Shown here one piece after another: positions 24,519 to 32,763 of a stretch of DNA of 64,000 bases. The position numbers were made by a program, and so were the translations under genes. Where the stretch lies: positions 32,259-96,258 of the forward strand of contig DASZMX010000133.1 of NCBI GenBank assembly GCA_035551475.1. Direction: 5' to 3'. The stretch comes from DASZMX01 sp035551475 (GTDB lineage Bacteria; Verrucomicrobiota; Verrucomicrobiia; Limisphaerales; Palsa-1400). Position 1 is the stretch's first letter; each line of letters opens with the position of its first letter. Under the pieces are notes generated by a model that saw only the letters and a list, made by a program, of their open reading frames with translations, ran no database searches and was not told the DNA's origin.

Positions 24519-26219
24519 GTGGCAAGCGCGACCAACGAAAACGATCCGGACAACGGACTGCGCCGTTTCACGCGTGGGCCGGCGCTGGCAATCTTGCTGT
24601 TTCTCCTGGTGGCCTGCGTTTTTTTGCCGGCGCTGAAAAATGATTTCATCGATTACGACGATCCGGCGTTCGTAACTGAAAATTCCATTGCGCAGCAAGG
24701 TTGGACTTGGGCGGGCGTGGTGTGGGCGTTCACCGGCGTGGTGCAGGCCAATTGGCATCCCATCACCTGCCTGTCCCATCTGACAGATTGCGAATTGTTC
24801 GGATTAAAACCGTGGGGGCATCACCTGACGAGCGTGCTGCTTCATGCCCTCAACGCCGCCTTGCTTTTTGTGTTGCTGCGGCAGTGGACTGGATCGACTG
24901 GCCGAAGTTTTTTTGTGGCGGCGGCGTTCGGATTGCATCCCTTGCGGGTGGAATCGGTGGCGTGGGTGGCTGAAAGGAAAGACGTCTTAAGCACGTTTTT
25001 CCTGTTCTTGACGCTATTTGCCTATCGCGCGCACACGCAAGGAAAACGGTGGGCGTATGCCGCCGCCTTATTTTGTTTCGCGTTGGGCTTGATGTCGAAG
25101 GCGATGCTGGTGACGCTGCCGTGCCTTTTGCTGTTGCTGGATTACTGGCCCTTGCGACGTTGGCAACGCGATCGCGCCGGAGCTTTAATCCGGGAAAAGA
25201 TTCCGTTCGTCCTCTTGACCGTCGCAGCCTGCATCGTCACGTTGCGCGTGCAAAGCGGCGCGGGAGCGGTCATATCGGGAGGACGCATCGGCCTCGGCGA
25301 GCGCCTTGCCAATGCGGTGTTATCGTGCGGGAAATATCTCGGCAAAACATTTTGGCCGCAAGACTTGGCTCTCCCCTACCCTTATCCCAAGGAATGGCCA
25401 ATGGGAACCCTCATCGCGGCCGGCGTTATTTTGCTTGGCGTGACGATCTTCGTAGTGACGCAATGCCGGCGCCGCCCGTCCTCTGCGGTGGGCTGGTTTT
25501 GGTTTTTAGGAACGCTGGCGCCGGTGATTGGGTTGGTGCAAGTGGGCGGTCAGGCGATGGCGGATCGTTATACTTACATTCCTCAAATTGGCCTCTTCAT
25601 CCTGCTGGCGTGGCTTGTGGAGAAACCGCCTGCCGCGTTGCGCTGGGCTGCGGCCGCCGCCTTGGTGATTTGCGTTCTCTTGACCCAGCGGCAGTTGAAT
25701 TATTGGCAAACCACCGGCACGTTGTTTCGGCACACCTTGGAGGTGACGGAAAACAATGCGCCCGCGATGACGCTGGTTGCCGCCTCGCTCGACGAAGAAG
25801 GCAAGCCGCGCGAGGCTCTCGCCCTGTACGAAAAAGCCCTGGCCATAAACCCCGCAATGGATGCGGCGCGGAATAAATACGGCCTGCTCTTGCAGGCCGA
25901 GGGGCGCGTCGATGAAGCGGCCGCCCAGTTCGCCTTAGCCGGCAACGCGCAACGCGCCCAGAATGCCAATGCCAACGTGGTGGAAAATAATCTGGGCGTC
26001 ATGTTTGCCAGCAAAGGCCAATTGGACGAGGCAGAGATTCATTTTCGGCGCGCGCTCCGCCTAAAGCCGGACGATGCCAGCGCCTGGGCGAACTGCGGGC
26101 TGTTGAGTTTGGAGCGCGGCCAGACCAACGAAGCCATCGCCAATTATCAGAAAGCCGTCGCGCTCGATCCCCATCTTTCACTCGCGCAGGAGCAACTTCG
26201 AAAACTGCAGGGGCATTGA
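24519..26219 (+). CDS. TMTC-like membrane protein with C-terminal TPRs (putative GT-C glycosyltransferase)
   Basis: 566 residues from GTG 24519. The N-terminal two-thirds is a polytopic membrane domain. Just after helix 1 comes NDFIDYDDPAFVTEN, with an acidic pair as in GT-C sugar transferases, then NWHPITCLSHLTDCELFGL and HPLRVESVAWVAERKD, which are hallmarks of the bacterial relatives of TMTC proteins. The last 150 residues are TPR repeats (REALALYEKALAINP, EAEIHFRRALRLKPDDA, EAIANYQKAVALDP). Transfer of a lipid-linked sugar to an exported protein is inferred from fold only. A TTG at 24477 is an alternative start. Confidence 0.75.
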   Translation: MASATNENDPDNGLRRFTRGPALAILLFLLVACVFLPALKNDFIDYDDPAFVTENSIAQQGWTWAGVVWAFTGVVQANWHPITCLSHLTDCELFGLKPWGHHLTSVLLHALNAALLFVLLRQWTGSTGRSFFVAAAFGLHPLRVESVAWVAERKDVLSTFFLFLTLFAYRAHTQGKRWAYAAALFCFALGLMSKAMLVTLPCLLLLLDYWPLRRWQRDRAGALIREKIPFVLLTVAACIVTLRVQSGAGAVISGGRIGLGERLANAVLSCGKYLGKTFWPQDLALPYPYPKEWPMGTLIAAGVILLGVTIFVVTQCRRRPSSAVGWFWFLGTLAPVIGLVQVGGQAMADRYTYIPQIGLFILLAWLVEKPPAALRWAAAAALVICVLLTQRQLNYWQTTGTLFRHTLEVTENNAPAMTLVAASLDEEGKPREALALYEKALAINPAMDAARNKYGLLLQAEGRVDEAAAQFALAGNAQRAQNANANVVENNLGVMFASKGQLDEAEIHFRRALRLKPDDASAWANCGLLSLERGQTNEAIANYQKAVALDPHLSLAQEQLRKLQGH

Positions 26220-26225
26220 GAACCG

Positions 26226-26254
26226 TTGCCTCGCCACCTGCCCGCGGCTACAGT
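26226..26254 (+). promoter_or_regulatory. Putative leaderless promoter of nadA
   Basis: TTGCCT (26226-26231), a 17-base spacer and TACAGT (26249-26254), then six bases to the GTG at 26261. It supports that GTG as start over the TTG at 26216. Confidence 0.5.
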
Positions 26255-26260
26255 GGATTG

Positions 26261-27259
26261 GTGATTGATTTGAATGAAGCGGAGTTTGTCACACGCACGC
26301 CTTTGCCGCCCGCCACGCGGGATGCGCTGTCGCAGGAAATTATAAACCTCAAAAAGCGGCTGAACGCCGTAATTCTTGCGCATAATTACCAGGTTCCCGA
26401 AATCCAGGACGTGGCGGATTTTGTGGGCGATTCGTTGGGCCTTTCGCAGCAGGCCGCCAGAACCGAGGCTGAGGTGATTGTTTTCTGCGGCGTTCATTTC
26501 ATGGCGGAAACGGCGAAAATTCTGAATCCCAACAAAATTGTCATCCTGCCCGACAAGGACGCCGGTTGCTCATTGGAAGAAAGCTGCCCCGCGCCGAAAT
26601 TAAAGGCGCTGCAAGACACCAACCCAAACTTTTACACGATCGCCTACATCAATTGCAGCGCGGAGGTGAAGGCCCTGAGTGACGTCATTTGCACCAGCGG
26701 CAACGCGGTGAAAATTGTCCAGGCCACGCCGCCGGAGCGCGATATTTTGTTTGTCCCGGACGAGAATCTCGGCGCCTGGGTGATGGAGCAGACCGGGCGG
26801 AAAATGACGTTGTGGCGCGGCAATTGTTATGCGCATGTGGAATTCACCCATGCCAGCATCACCCGCCTGCGCCGCGAATTTCCCGACGCTCCGTTGGTGG
26901 CGCATCCCGAATGCACGCGCGCGGTGCGCATGCTGGCCAATGAAGTTTGTTCGACGGAGAAAATGGTTGATTACTGCCGGCGCAGCCCGGCGCCGGTTTT
27001 TCTCATTGCCACCGAGGCCGGCATGATTCATCGCCTGCAAAAAGAATGCCCGGGCAAACGGTTTGTGCCGGCGCCCACGGAAAATTGCCGCTGCAACGAA
27101 TGCCGGTTCATGAAGATGAACACGCTGGAAAAACTGCGCGATTGCATGGAGCGCCTGGAGCCGCGCATTGAGTTAAGCCCGGAGATTATTTCACGCGCGC
27201 GGGCGCCCATTGAGCGGATGCTGCAAATTTCCGCGCAGCCGCTGGCCAACGCCGGCTGA
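26261..27259 (+). CDS. nadA: Quinolinate synthase
   Basis: Condenses iminoaspartate with dihydroxyacetone phosphate to quinolinate for NAD synthesis; an oxygen-sensitive 4Fe-4S enzyme. 332 residues from GTG 26261. Signatures are NAVILAHNYQVPEIQDVADFVGDSLGLS, CGVHFMAETAKIL, and cluster cysteines in YINCSAEVKA, HPECTRAV and ENCRCNECRFM. The upstream in-frame TTG at 26216 overlaps the previous stop (TTGA) and would add a Pro-rich segment not seen in the family. nadB and nadC are not in the window. It converges on guaD. Confidence 0.96.
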   Translation: MIDLNEAEFVTRTPLPPATRDALSQEIINLKKRLNAVILAHNYQVPEIQDVADFVGDSLGLSQQAARTEAEVIVFCGVHFMAETAKILNPNKIVILPDKDAGCSLEESCPAPKLKALQDTNPNFYTIAYINCSAEVKALSDVICTSGNAVKIVQATPPERDILFVPDENLGAWVMEQTGRKMTLWRGNCYAHVEFTHASITRLRREFPDAPLVAHPECTRAVRMLANEVCSTEKMVDYCRRSPAPVFLIATEAGMIHRLQKECPGKRFVPAPTENCRCNECRFMKMNTLEKLRDCMERLEPRIELSPEIISRARAPIERMLQISAQPLANAG

Positions 27260-27264
27260 GCCCG

Positions 27265-27735
27265 TCAATACAACATTTTGTCCGGTTTTCCGCGCCACTC
27301 GCCAAAAACCTGGAGCGCTTCGTCGCGCAACAACTGCGTCATCGGCACCGTTCGGTCTTCGAGCGCGCGCGGCAGTTGCTCGTAAAACGTCGCGTCGTCA
27401 AACCCGATGGCGGCGGCGTCATGCCGGGTGTTCGCGTAAAAAATTCGCCGCACGCGCGACCAATAAATCGCGGCCAGACACATGGGGCACGGCTCGCAGC
27501 TCGTGTAAATATCACAATCGTCGAGGCGAAACGACCCGAGCGTGGCGCAAGCGCGCCGGATGGCATTGACCTCGGCGTGAGCCGTGGGGTCATTGGTCGA
27601 TACGACTTCATTCCAACCGCGCGCAATAATCTTATCGTCAAGCACAATGATCGCGCCAAAGGGGCCGCCGGCATTGCTTTGCATGCCTTGCCGCGACAAA
27701 CGCACAGCCTCTGCCATGAAATCGTTATGATTCAT
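27265..27735 (-). CDS. guaD: Guanine deaminase-like nucleoside deaminase
   Basis: 156-residue zinc deaminase of the CDA/TadA superfamily. The catalytic zinc motif is TAHAE (His53, Glu55) with PCPMC (Cys83, Cys86). The long match to the Bacillus guanine deaminase type, including SNAGGPFGAIIV, STNDPTAHAEVNAIRRAC, CMCLAAIYWSRV-like region and AAIGFDDATFYEQL, favours guanine over tRNA adenosine as substrate. The start lies two bases after the stop of the upstream gene, so the two are co-transcribed. Confidence 0.88.
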   Translation of the reverse strand: MNHNDFMAEAVRLSRQGMQSNAGGPFGAIIVLDDKIIARGWNEVVSTNDPTAHAEVNAIRRACATLGSFRLDDCDIYTSCEPCPMCLAAIYWSRVRRIFYANTRHDAAAIGFDDATFYEQLPRALEDRTVPMTQLLRDEALQVFGEWRGKPDKMLY

Positions 27736-27737
27736 TT

Positions 27738-28985
27738 CTATTTTGCGAGATGGGCCACGCGCCCCGCCAAAACGTTGCGTTGTTGTTGCAGGGCCTGACG
27801 CCCCGCGTCGCCCGTCGCAGGCAAGGCTTGCAGCATTTGATCGATCAGGGAGATCCGCTGATTGATTTGCTCGGCGGACAAACTGGGATCGGCGTGCAAT
27901 GCGAAATCCTGATTGCCGTCAGCCACGTGAAAGCTTTGGAAACTCGAAATGCCCGGCGGCGCTTCCTGGCCGATCTGATATTGCCCGCCGCCCATAAAGG
28001 GCGCCATGCGTTGGACCAGCCAGTCGGGAAGTTGATTGTTTTTCGCCAATTCCAGCAGCGTGCTGCGCGCCTGCGGGTTATCAGCCGCCAATTCCGAGAG
28101 GGCTTCGGCGCCCGGATTTTGCGTGCTGCCCGCGGCGCCCTGCGCCATTTGGATGAGACCATTGAGGCCGCTGCCGTCGGGAAGTTGCGCCAGGGCGATG
28201 GCGGAATAATAAGGCCACTTCGTGGCGTATTGCGTGAGATCTGCGGTGACGTCCACGCCGGCGGCGGCTTGACTGGCGAGAATTTGAAAAAGCGGCCCAA
28301 CGTCCACGCCACCCAATTGGCCTTGCGCCGCCACAGAAAGTTGCTGGCGCGCGGCGCCGAGAATCGATTCCTGATATTGCGGATCCATCACCTTCGAAAG
28401 CGCGGCGAGGTCCGTGGGATAAGGCGTGGTTTGCAAAATCTGCGTCAAAGCGTCATTGGCTTCCGGTCCGCCGATTTGCGACAAGGCATCAATCAGTCCC
28501 GCCCGCAACGTCGGATAACCCAACGGATTGTGGCCGCCGGACGAGGGATAAGCGACATCCTGGTTCTTCGCCAGAAATTCTTTGATGATCGGCGTCGAAG
28601 CCGGGCCCGCGCGCACCAGATCTTGCAAGGCCTGCTTCCAGGCCTGGGCCTGCGCATCGGTCACAGGCGTGGCTGGATCAAGCGTTGCCATGCCGGCCAG
28701 CGATTGTTTTGGGTCAGGAGGAGGCGGCGCGGCCACGGGAATGGGAGCCTGCATCGGAGCCGCCGAGACCGGCGCCGCAGTCTGGTCGGCTGCCGCCGGC
28801 GCCGCCGAAGTTTCCGGCGCCGAAACTGGCGTGGGCGCAGTGACCGGCGGCGGCGACGATGGCGCCGAGCCCTGGGATTTTTTATACGCGACAGCGGCGC
28901 CGATGACAACCACCGCCGCGATGATCGCGATGACGACGGGCGAAAAACTCCGCGGCGCAACCGGTTGTTGGGAAGATTTGCTCAC
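27738..28985 (-). CDS. Membrane-anchored Pro/Ala-rich protein with helical repeats
   Basis: 415 residues from GTG 28985 (MSKSSQQPVAPRS); a GTG nine bases upstream is an alternative. One N-terminal membrane helix (VVIAIIAAVVVIGAAVAY), then about 60 residues of Pro/Ala-rich linker, then an all-helical region with HEAT-like units (LRAGLIDALSQIGGPEANDAL, ALSELAADNPQARSTLLELA) and a C-terminal coiled segment. The family is not recognised; a scaffold in the periplasm is plausible. Upstream of guaD by two bases. Confidence 0.7.
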   Translation of the reverse strand: MSKSSQQPVAPRSFSPVVIAIIAAVVVIGAAVAYKKSQGSAPSSPPPVTAPTPVSAPETSAAPAAADQTAAPVSAAPMQAPIPVAAPPPPDPKQSLAGMATLDPATPVTDAQAQAWKQALQDLVRAGPASTPIIKEFLAKNQDVAYPSSGGHNPLGYPTLRAGLIDALSQIGGPEANDALTQILQTTPYPTDLAALSKVMDPQYQESILGAARQQLSVAAQGQLGGVDVGPLFQILASQAAAGVDVTADLTQYATKWPYYSAIALAQLPDGSGLNGLIQMAQGAAGSTQNPGAEALSELAADNPQARSTLLELAKNNQLPDWLVQRMAPFMGGGQYQIGQEAPPGISSFQSFHVADGNQDFALHADPSLSAEQINQRISLIDQMLQALPATGDAGRQALQQQRNVLAGRVAHLAK

Positions 28986-28993
28986 CTGCGCCA

Positions 28994-29022
28994 CTTTTAC
29001 CGGGCTTGTCTCCGCAATGCAA
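28994..29022 (-). promoter_or_regulatory. Minus-strand promoter, overlapping the divergent one
   Basis: On the minus strand TTGCAT (29022-29017), a 17-base spacer and TAAAAG (28999-28994), eight bases before GTG 28985. It shares 17 bases with the plus-strand promoter at 29006-29034. Confidence 0.45.
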
Positions 29023-29034
29023 GCCGCCCATAAT
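29006..29034 (+). promoter_or_regulatory. Plus-strand promoter of the 138-residue gene
   Basis: TTGTCT (29006-29011), a 17-base spacer and CATAAT (29029-29034), then eight bases to the ATG at 29043. Confidence 0.55.
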
Positions 29035-29042
29035 CGCGCGCG

Positions 29043-29459
29043 ATGAACACAAGTGTATTTCCAGCCCGGCGATTGCTGGGAGCGGTGGGATTGATCGTGG
29101 CGGCGATCCTCTTACTGGCCTTGATTTACAATAATATTTTGACCGCCCGGGCCCCGCAAATGACGCCGGGCAACGCGGTGCATATTATCGAAGCTGCCCG
29201 GGCTTACACCCATGATTTGCGCGCCGCGCACCAGCCGATTCCGTTGACGATCGATTTAACGAATCTGGTCGCGCTCAAATATCTTCAAGCAGCCGACGCC
29301 GCACCCTTCAACGGCCTGCAAGCCACGCTTTCCCTCGTCGCGACCAACCCTGCCGCGTCTTCAGTGTTGATGCGCGTGCGCAACCCGGACGGCAGCGCCA
29401 CGCTTCTTCTCACCGACGGCACCTCCCGCGAGACGCCCGCCGGCCAGCCGGCTCAGTAA
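29043..29459 (+). CDS. Small membrane-anchored protein of unknown function
   Basis: 138 residues: a basic start (NTSVFPARR), one membrane helix (LLGAVGLIVAAILLLALIY, about residues 11-29) and a roughly 100-residue outer domain with predicted mixed strands (LQATLSLVATNP, SVLMRVRNPDGSATLLLTDG). No family recognised. It is divergent from the Pro/Ala-rich anchored protein, with overlapping promoters, so the two may be used together. Its end overlaps the end of ilvC by seven bases. Confidence 0.65.
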   Translation: MNTSVFPARRLLGAVGLIVAAILLLALIYNNILTARAPQMTPGNAVHIIEAARAYTHDLRAAHQPIPLTIDLTNLVALKYLQAADAAPFNGLQATLSLVATNPAASSVLMRVRNPDGSATLLLTDGTSRETPAGQPAQ

Positions 29460-30478
29460 GCCGCCTGGACGCCTTTGACGGAACGCTTTTTCATCCACGG
29501 CATCAAACCGCGCAGGCGTTCGCCGACTTTTTCGATGGAATGCTTTTCGCCGGCCTTCAACAAGGCATTATACTTTTTGTAGCCGCCGTTGTATTCGTTG
29601 ACCCAGCCCTTGGCGAATTTGCCGGATTGAATCTCTTTCAACGCCGCTTTCATCCGCTTCTTCACGCTCGCGTCGATGATCTTCGGGCCCACGCTCACGT
29701 CGCCCCACTTGGCGGTTTCGGAAATGGAGAAGCGCATGCCGCTGATGCCCGCTTCGTTCATCAAATCAACGATGAGTTTCAACTCGTGCAAACATTCGAA
29801 ATACGCCATCTCGGGCTGATACCCGGCCTCGATCAGCGTTTCGTACCCGGCAATAATCAACGCCGAGGCGCCGCCGCAAAGCACGGTTTGCTCGCCGAAT
29901 AGATCGGTTTCGGTCTCTTCCTTGAAGGTGGTTTGAATGACCCCGGCGCGCGTGCCGCCAATGCCCTTGGCCCAGGCGAGCGCAATTTGCTTGGATTTCT
30001 TGCTGGGATCCTGGAAAACCGCGATCAACGCCGGCACGCCTTTGCCCTCGACGAATTGGCGGCGGACAATGTGTCCGGGTCCTTTGGGGGCGACCAGGAT
30101 GACGTTCACGTTCTTCGGCGGCACGATGGTTTTGAAATGAATCGAAAAACCATGCGAGAACAACAACGTCTTGCCGGCGGACAGGTTGGGCGCGATGTCC
30201 TTTTCGTAAGCCTTGGCCTGCTTAGTGTCGGGCAAAGCGACAAAAATGACATCCGCGCGGCGCACTGCTTCGCCGGTGGAGAAGACTTCAAAGCCCTTGG
30301 ACTCGGCGACGGGCTTGGATTTGCTGCCCTCGTACAAGCCGATGATGACATTGCACCCGCTGTCTTTGAGATTAAGCGCGTGCGCGTGGCCTTGCGAACC
30401 GAAGCCGAGGACGGCAAGCGTCTTGTTCTGCAAATTCTTCAGGTCGGCGTCGTTATCCGAATAAACTTTAGCTGGCAT
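29453..30478 (-). CDS. ilvC: Ketol-acid reductoisomerase (class I)
   Basis: Second common step of isoleucine and valine synthesis. 341 residues, the class I (short) form. The NADPH-binding loop is LGFGSQGHAHALNL. The metal and substrate segments PKGPGHIVRRQFVEGKGVP, ETETDLFGEQTVLCGG, YFECLHELKLIVDLMNEAGI and FSISETAKWGD are intact. It follows ilvN by 26 bases and should be under the same leader control. Confidence 0.97.
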   Translation of the reverse strand: MPAKVYSDNDADLKNLQNKTLAVLGFGSQGHAHALNLKDSGCNVIIGLYEGSKSKPVAESKGFEVFSTGEAVRRADVIFVALPDTKQAKAYEKDIAPNLSAGKTLLFSHGFSIHFKTIVPPKNVNVILVAPKGPGHIVRRQFVEGKGVPALIAVFQDPSKKSKQIALAWAKGIGGTRAGVIQTTFKEETETDLFGEQTVLCGGASALIIAGYETLIEAGYQPEMAYFECLHELKLIVDLMNEAGISGMRFSISETAKWGDVSVGPKIIDASVKKRMKAALKEIQSGKFAKGWVNEYNGGYKKYNALLKAGEKHSIEKVGERLRGLMPWMKKRSVKGVQAAY

Positions 30479-30504
30479 ATATAATATGGAGTTGTGCCTG
30501 GGAT

Positions 30505-30978
30505 TTATTTTCGGGCCAGGGCGATCTTTCCCGTCCGGGTCAATTCTGTGACCCCGAAACCTTCCATCAAATGGAGGAATTTTTCGATCTTGCTTTCGTT
30601 CCCGGTGATTTCGATGGTCAGGCTCTTGGCTTGGACATCGACGATTTTGGCCCGGAAAATATCAGTGATCTGCATGATTTCAGCGCGCGCCCGGGCGTCC
30701 ACGCCCACCCGCACCATCACCAGCTCGCGGTCAATGAAATCCGACTCGCGAAAATCGTGGACTTCCAGGACATTGACCAGCTTGTTCAACTGTTTGACAA
30801 TCTGGTCCAGGGTGGCGTCATCGCCCACCGTGACGATGGTCATGCGCGAGACATTGGCGTCCTGCGTGGGCGCCACGTTCAGGGTGTCAATATTATAGCC
30901 GCGGCCGCTGAACAGCCCGGCAATGCGCGTCAACGCGCCAAACTTGTTTTCCACCAGCACCGATATGGTATGTCGCAT
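30505..30978 (-). CDS. ilvN: Acetolactate synthase small (regulatory) subunit
   Basis: 157 residues from ATG 30978 (MRHTISVLVENKFGALTRIAGLFSGRGYNIDTL). It has an N-terminal ACT domain for valine feedback and a second C-terminal domain ending GVTELTRTGKIAL, as in IlvH/IlvN. The start codon is only seven bases after the U-tract of a terminator and has no Shine-Dalgarno. The large subunit gene ilvB is not in the window, so the catalytic partner must be encoded elsewhere. Confidence 0.94.
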   Translation of the reverse strand: MRHTISVLVENKFGALTRIAGLFSGRGYNIDTLNVAPTQDANVSRMTIVTVGDDATLDQIVKQLNKLVNVLEVHDFRESDFIDRELVMVRVGVDARARAEIMQITDIFRAKIVDVQAKSLTIEITGNESKIEKFLHLMEGFGVTELTRTGKIALARK

Positions 30979-30985
30979 ATAGAGC

Positions 30986-31015
30986 AAAAAACCCGCGTCC
31001 CAGAGGAACGGCGGG
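30986..31015 (-). terminator. Attenuator terminator before ilvN
   Basis: On the minus strand CCCGC (31015-31011), CGTTCCTCTGGGAC, GCGGG (30996-30992), then TTTTTT (30991-30986). The inner TTCC/GGGA can also pair across a TCT loop. It is a textbook intrinsic terminator, placed before and not after a gene. Confidence 0.8.
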
Positions 31016-31048
31016 CGACCTGTGAATCAGACAATGTCCCAGGCCGCG

Positions 31049-31102
31049 TCAGTCGAGGACGACGACGCGAACAACTGCGGCCAGGCTGATCCAGTAATTC
31101 AT
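31049..31102 (-). CDS. ilv leader peptide (attenuator)
   Basis: A 17-residue ORF MNYWISLAAVVRVVVLD, with ATG 31102-31100 and TGA 31051-31049. It holds five Val (positions 10, 11, 13-15), two Leu and one Ile, the amino acids made through the operon. After it, CGCGTC (31069-31064, in the Val codons) can pair with GACGCG (31050-31045). GCGGCCTG (31047-31040) can instead pair with CAGGTCGC (31022-31015), whose last base is shared with the terminator arm. Stalling at the Val codons would free the second pairing and hinder the terminator. It is preceded by a promoter whose -10 is eight bases away. Confidence 0.75.
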   Translation of the reverse strand: MNYWISLAAVVRVVVLD

Positions 31103-31110
31103 TCGCGCTG

Positions 31111-31139
31111 AAACTAGCAACCGCACGACGCTAGGTCAA
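31111..31139 (-). promoter_or_regulatory. Putative promoter of the ilv leader (leaderless)
   Basis: On the minus strand TTGACC (31139-31134), a 17-base spacer and TAGTTT (31116-31111), eight bases before the leader-peptide ATG at 31102. Confidence 0.6.
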
Positions 31140-31153
31140 CCATCATTTTCGCG

Positions 31154-32644
31154 TCAGGCGCGCTTTCCGAAAAGCCGGTTAATCTTCGCTTTGACAGAGG
31201 AATCCATTTGGATGAGCGGCGGCCAGGCGCGCTTGAAACCTTCGCCGGGAAGTTTCTTGGTGGCGTCGATGCCCATTTTGCTGCCGACCGCGAACTCCGT
31301 TGTGGCGTGGTCCAGGACATCGGCGGGGCCCTTGGTGAAAATAGTGTCACGCGACGGCTCAGTGGTTGCGCCAATGCGGAAAAGCACCTGGCTGGTGTTG
31401 TGCACATCCACATCCTCGTCCACCACCACAATATATTTGGTGAACATCATTTGGCCCATGCCCCACAGCCCGTGCATGATCTTGAACGCTTGCATGGGAT
31501 ACGTTTTTCGAATGCTGACAAAGACCAGATTGTGAAAGACGCCTTCCGCCGGAAGCGCCAAATCCACCAGCTCCGGGAAATTCATTTTGAAGATCGGCAG
31601 AAAAAGTTTAACGCTCGCGGCGCCAATATGGAAATCCTCCATCGGCGGAATGCCGACAATCGTGGCCGGATAAACTGCGTCCGCCCGGTGTGTAATGGCT
31701 GTCAAATGAAAGGTCGGATATAGATCGGCCAGGGAGTAATATCCGGTGTGATCGCCAAACGGGCCTTCCGTGCGCAACGGCTCCGTGGGATCGACATATC
31801 CCTCCAGGACGAAATCCGCGTCGGCGGGAACTTCCAGGTCGTTGGTCACGCACTTGACCAGCTCAACGGATTTCTTGCGCAGGTAACCAGCCAGCAAAAA
31901 TTCGTCCAATCCGTCGGGCAGCGGCGCCGTGGCGCAGAAAGTGAAAACGGGGTCGCCGCCGAGAAAGACGCTGACGGGCATGCGCTGCCCGGTTTCGTAA
32001 TAGCGTTTGCCGTGGCGCGCGGCCACTTTGTGCAATTGCCAGTGCATGCCGGTGGATTGCCCGTCGTAAACCTGCATGCGGTACATCCCGACGTTGCGCG
32101 CGCCCGTGTCCGGATCCTTGGTGACCACACAGGGCAGCGTGATGAAACGACCGGCGTCGTCCGGCCAGCATTTAAGGATCGGCATCTCGGCAAGCGTCGG
32201 GCACGCCTCGGCCGCTCCCCTGCCCGGTTGATCGAGACGGATTACCTTTTCCTGACAGGCGCCGCGATTGACCATCTTGGGCCGGGCATGGCGCAACTCA
32301 AGGGCCGTGCCCAGCAACTTGATGGCTTCGCCAAAACTTTCCGGCGGCTTGGCTTTAATGATCGCGCCCAATTCCGCCGCGGCCGCCTCCACCGTATCAG
32401 CGCCCAAACTCATGGCCATGCGCCGCGATGATCCGAGGGCATTGATCGCCAGGGGAAAAGGTGAGGGCCGTCCGTTAATGGTCGGATGTTCGATCAGCAA
32501 CGCCTTGCCGCCGCCCGGCAGCTTCATCTCGCGGTCGGCCAGTTCAGTGATTTCCAACTCCGTCGCGAGCGGTTGCGCAATGCGCTTCAGATCGCCCGCT
32601 TTTTCCAGGGCTTGCACAAAATCGCGAAACGAATGAAACGCCAT
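31154..32644 (-). CDS. UbiD-family decarboxylase
   Basis: 496 residues of the prenylated-FMN dependent UbiD family, which decarboxylates aromatic acids in ubiquinone or menaquinone synthesis. Family features: the SFRDFVQALEKAGDLKRI N-terminus, RNVGMYRMQVYDGQSTGMHWQLHK, EGPFGDHTGYYSL with the catalytic Glu region, VGIPPMEDFHIG and KYIVVVDEDVDVHN. Which quinone is served cannot be told from this gene. No UbiX partner lies nearby. The start at ATG 32644 is supported by a promoter six bases away. Confidence 0.9.
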   Translation of the reverse strand: MAFHSFRDFVQALEKAGDLKRIAQPLATELEITELADREMKLPGGGKALLIEHPTINGRPSPFPLAINALGSSRRMAMSLGADTVEAAAAELGAIIKAKPPESFGEAIKLLGTALELRHARPKMVNRGACQEKVIRLDQPGRGAAEACPTLAEMPILKCWPDDAGRFITLPCVVTKDPDTGARNVGMYRMQVYDGQSTGMHWQLHKVAARHGKRYYETGQRMPVSVFLGGDPVFTFCATAPLPDGLDEFLLAGYLRKKSVELVKCVTNDLEVPADADFVLEGYVDPTEPLRTEGPFGDHTGYYSLADLYPTFHLTAITHRADAVYPATIVGIPPMEDFHIGAASVKLFLPIFKMNFPELVDLALPAEGVFHNLVFVSIRKTYPMQAFKIMHGLWGMGQMMFTKYIVVVDEDVDVHNTSQVLFRIGATTEPSRDTIFTKGPADVLDHATTEFAVGSKMGIDATKKLPGEGFKRAWPPLIQMDSSVKAKINRLFGKRA

Positions 32645-32650
32645 GCGCGT

Positions 32651-32678
32651 ATTAAAGAGTTCCCGCGCCCAAGTTCAA
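32651..32678 (-). promoter_or_regulatory. Putative leaderless promoter of the ubiD-type gene
   Basis: On the minus strand TTGAAC (32678-32673), a 16-base spacer and TTTAAT (32656-32651), six bases before ATG 32644. The TTGAAC is tandemly repeated (second copy 32685-32680). Confidence 0.55.
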
Positions 32679-32763
32679 AGTTCAAAGCGCTGGCAGGAAA
32701 TCACCTACCGGCGCGGCTGAGAACCCCGGAGAATGTTTCCGGTTGGCGCCGCGAAGCCCGTGG

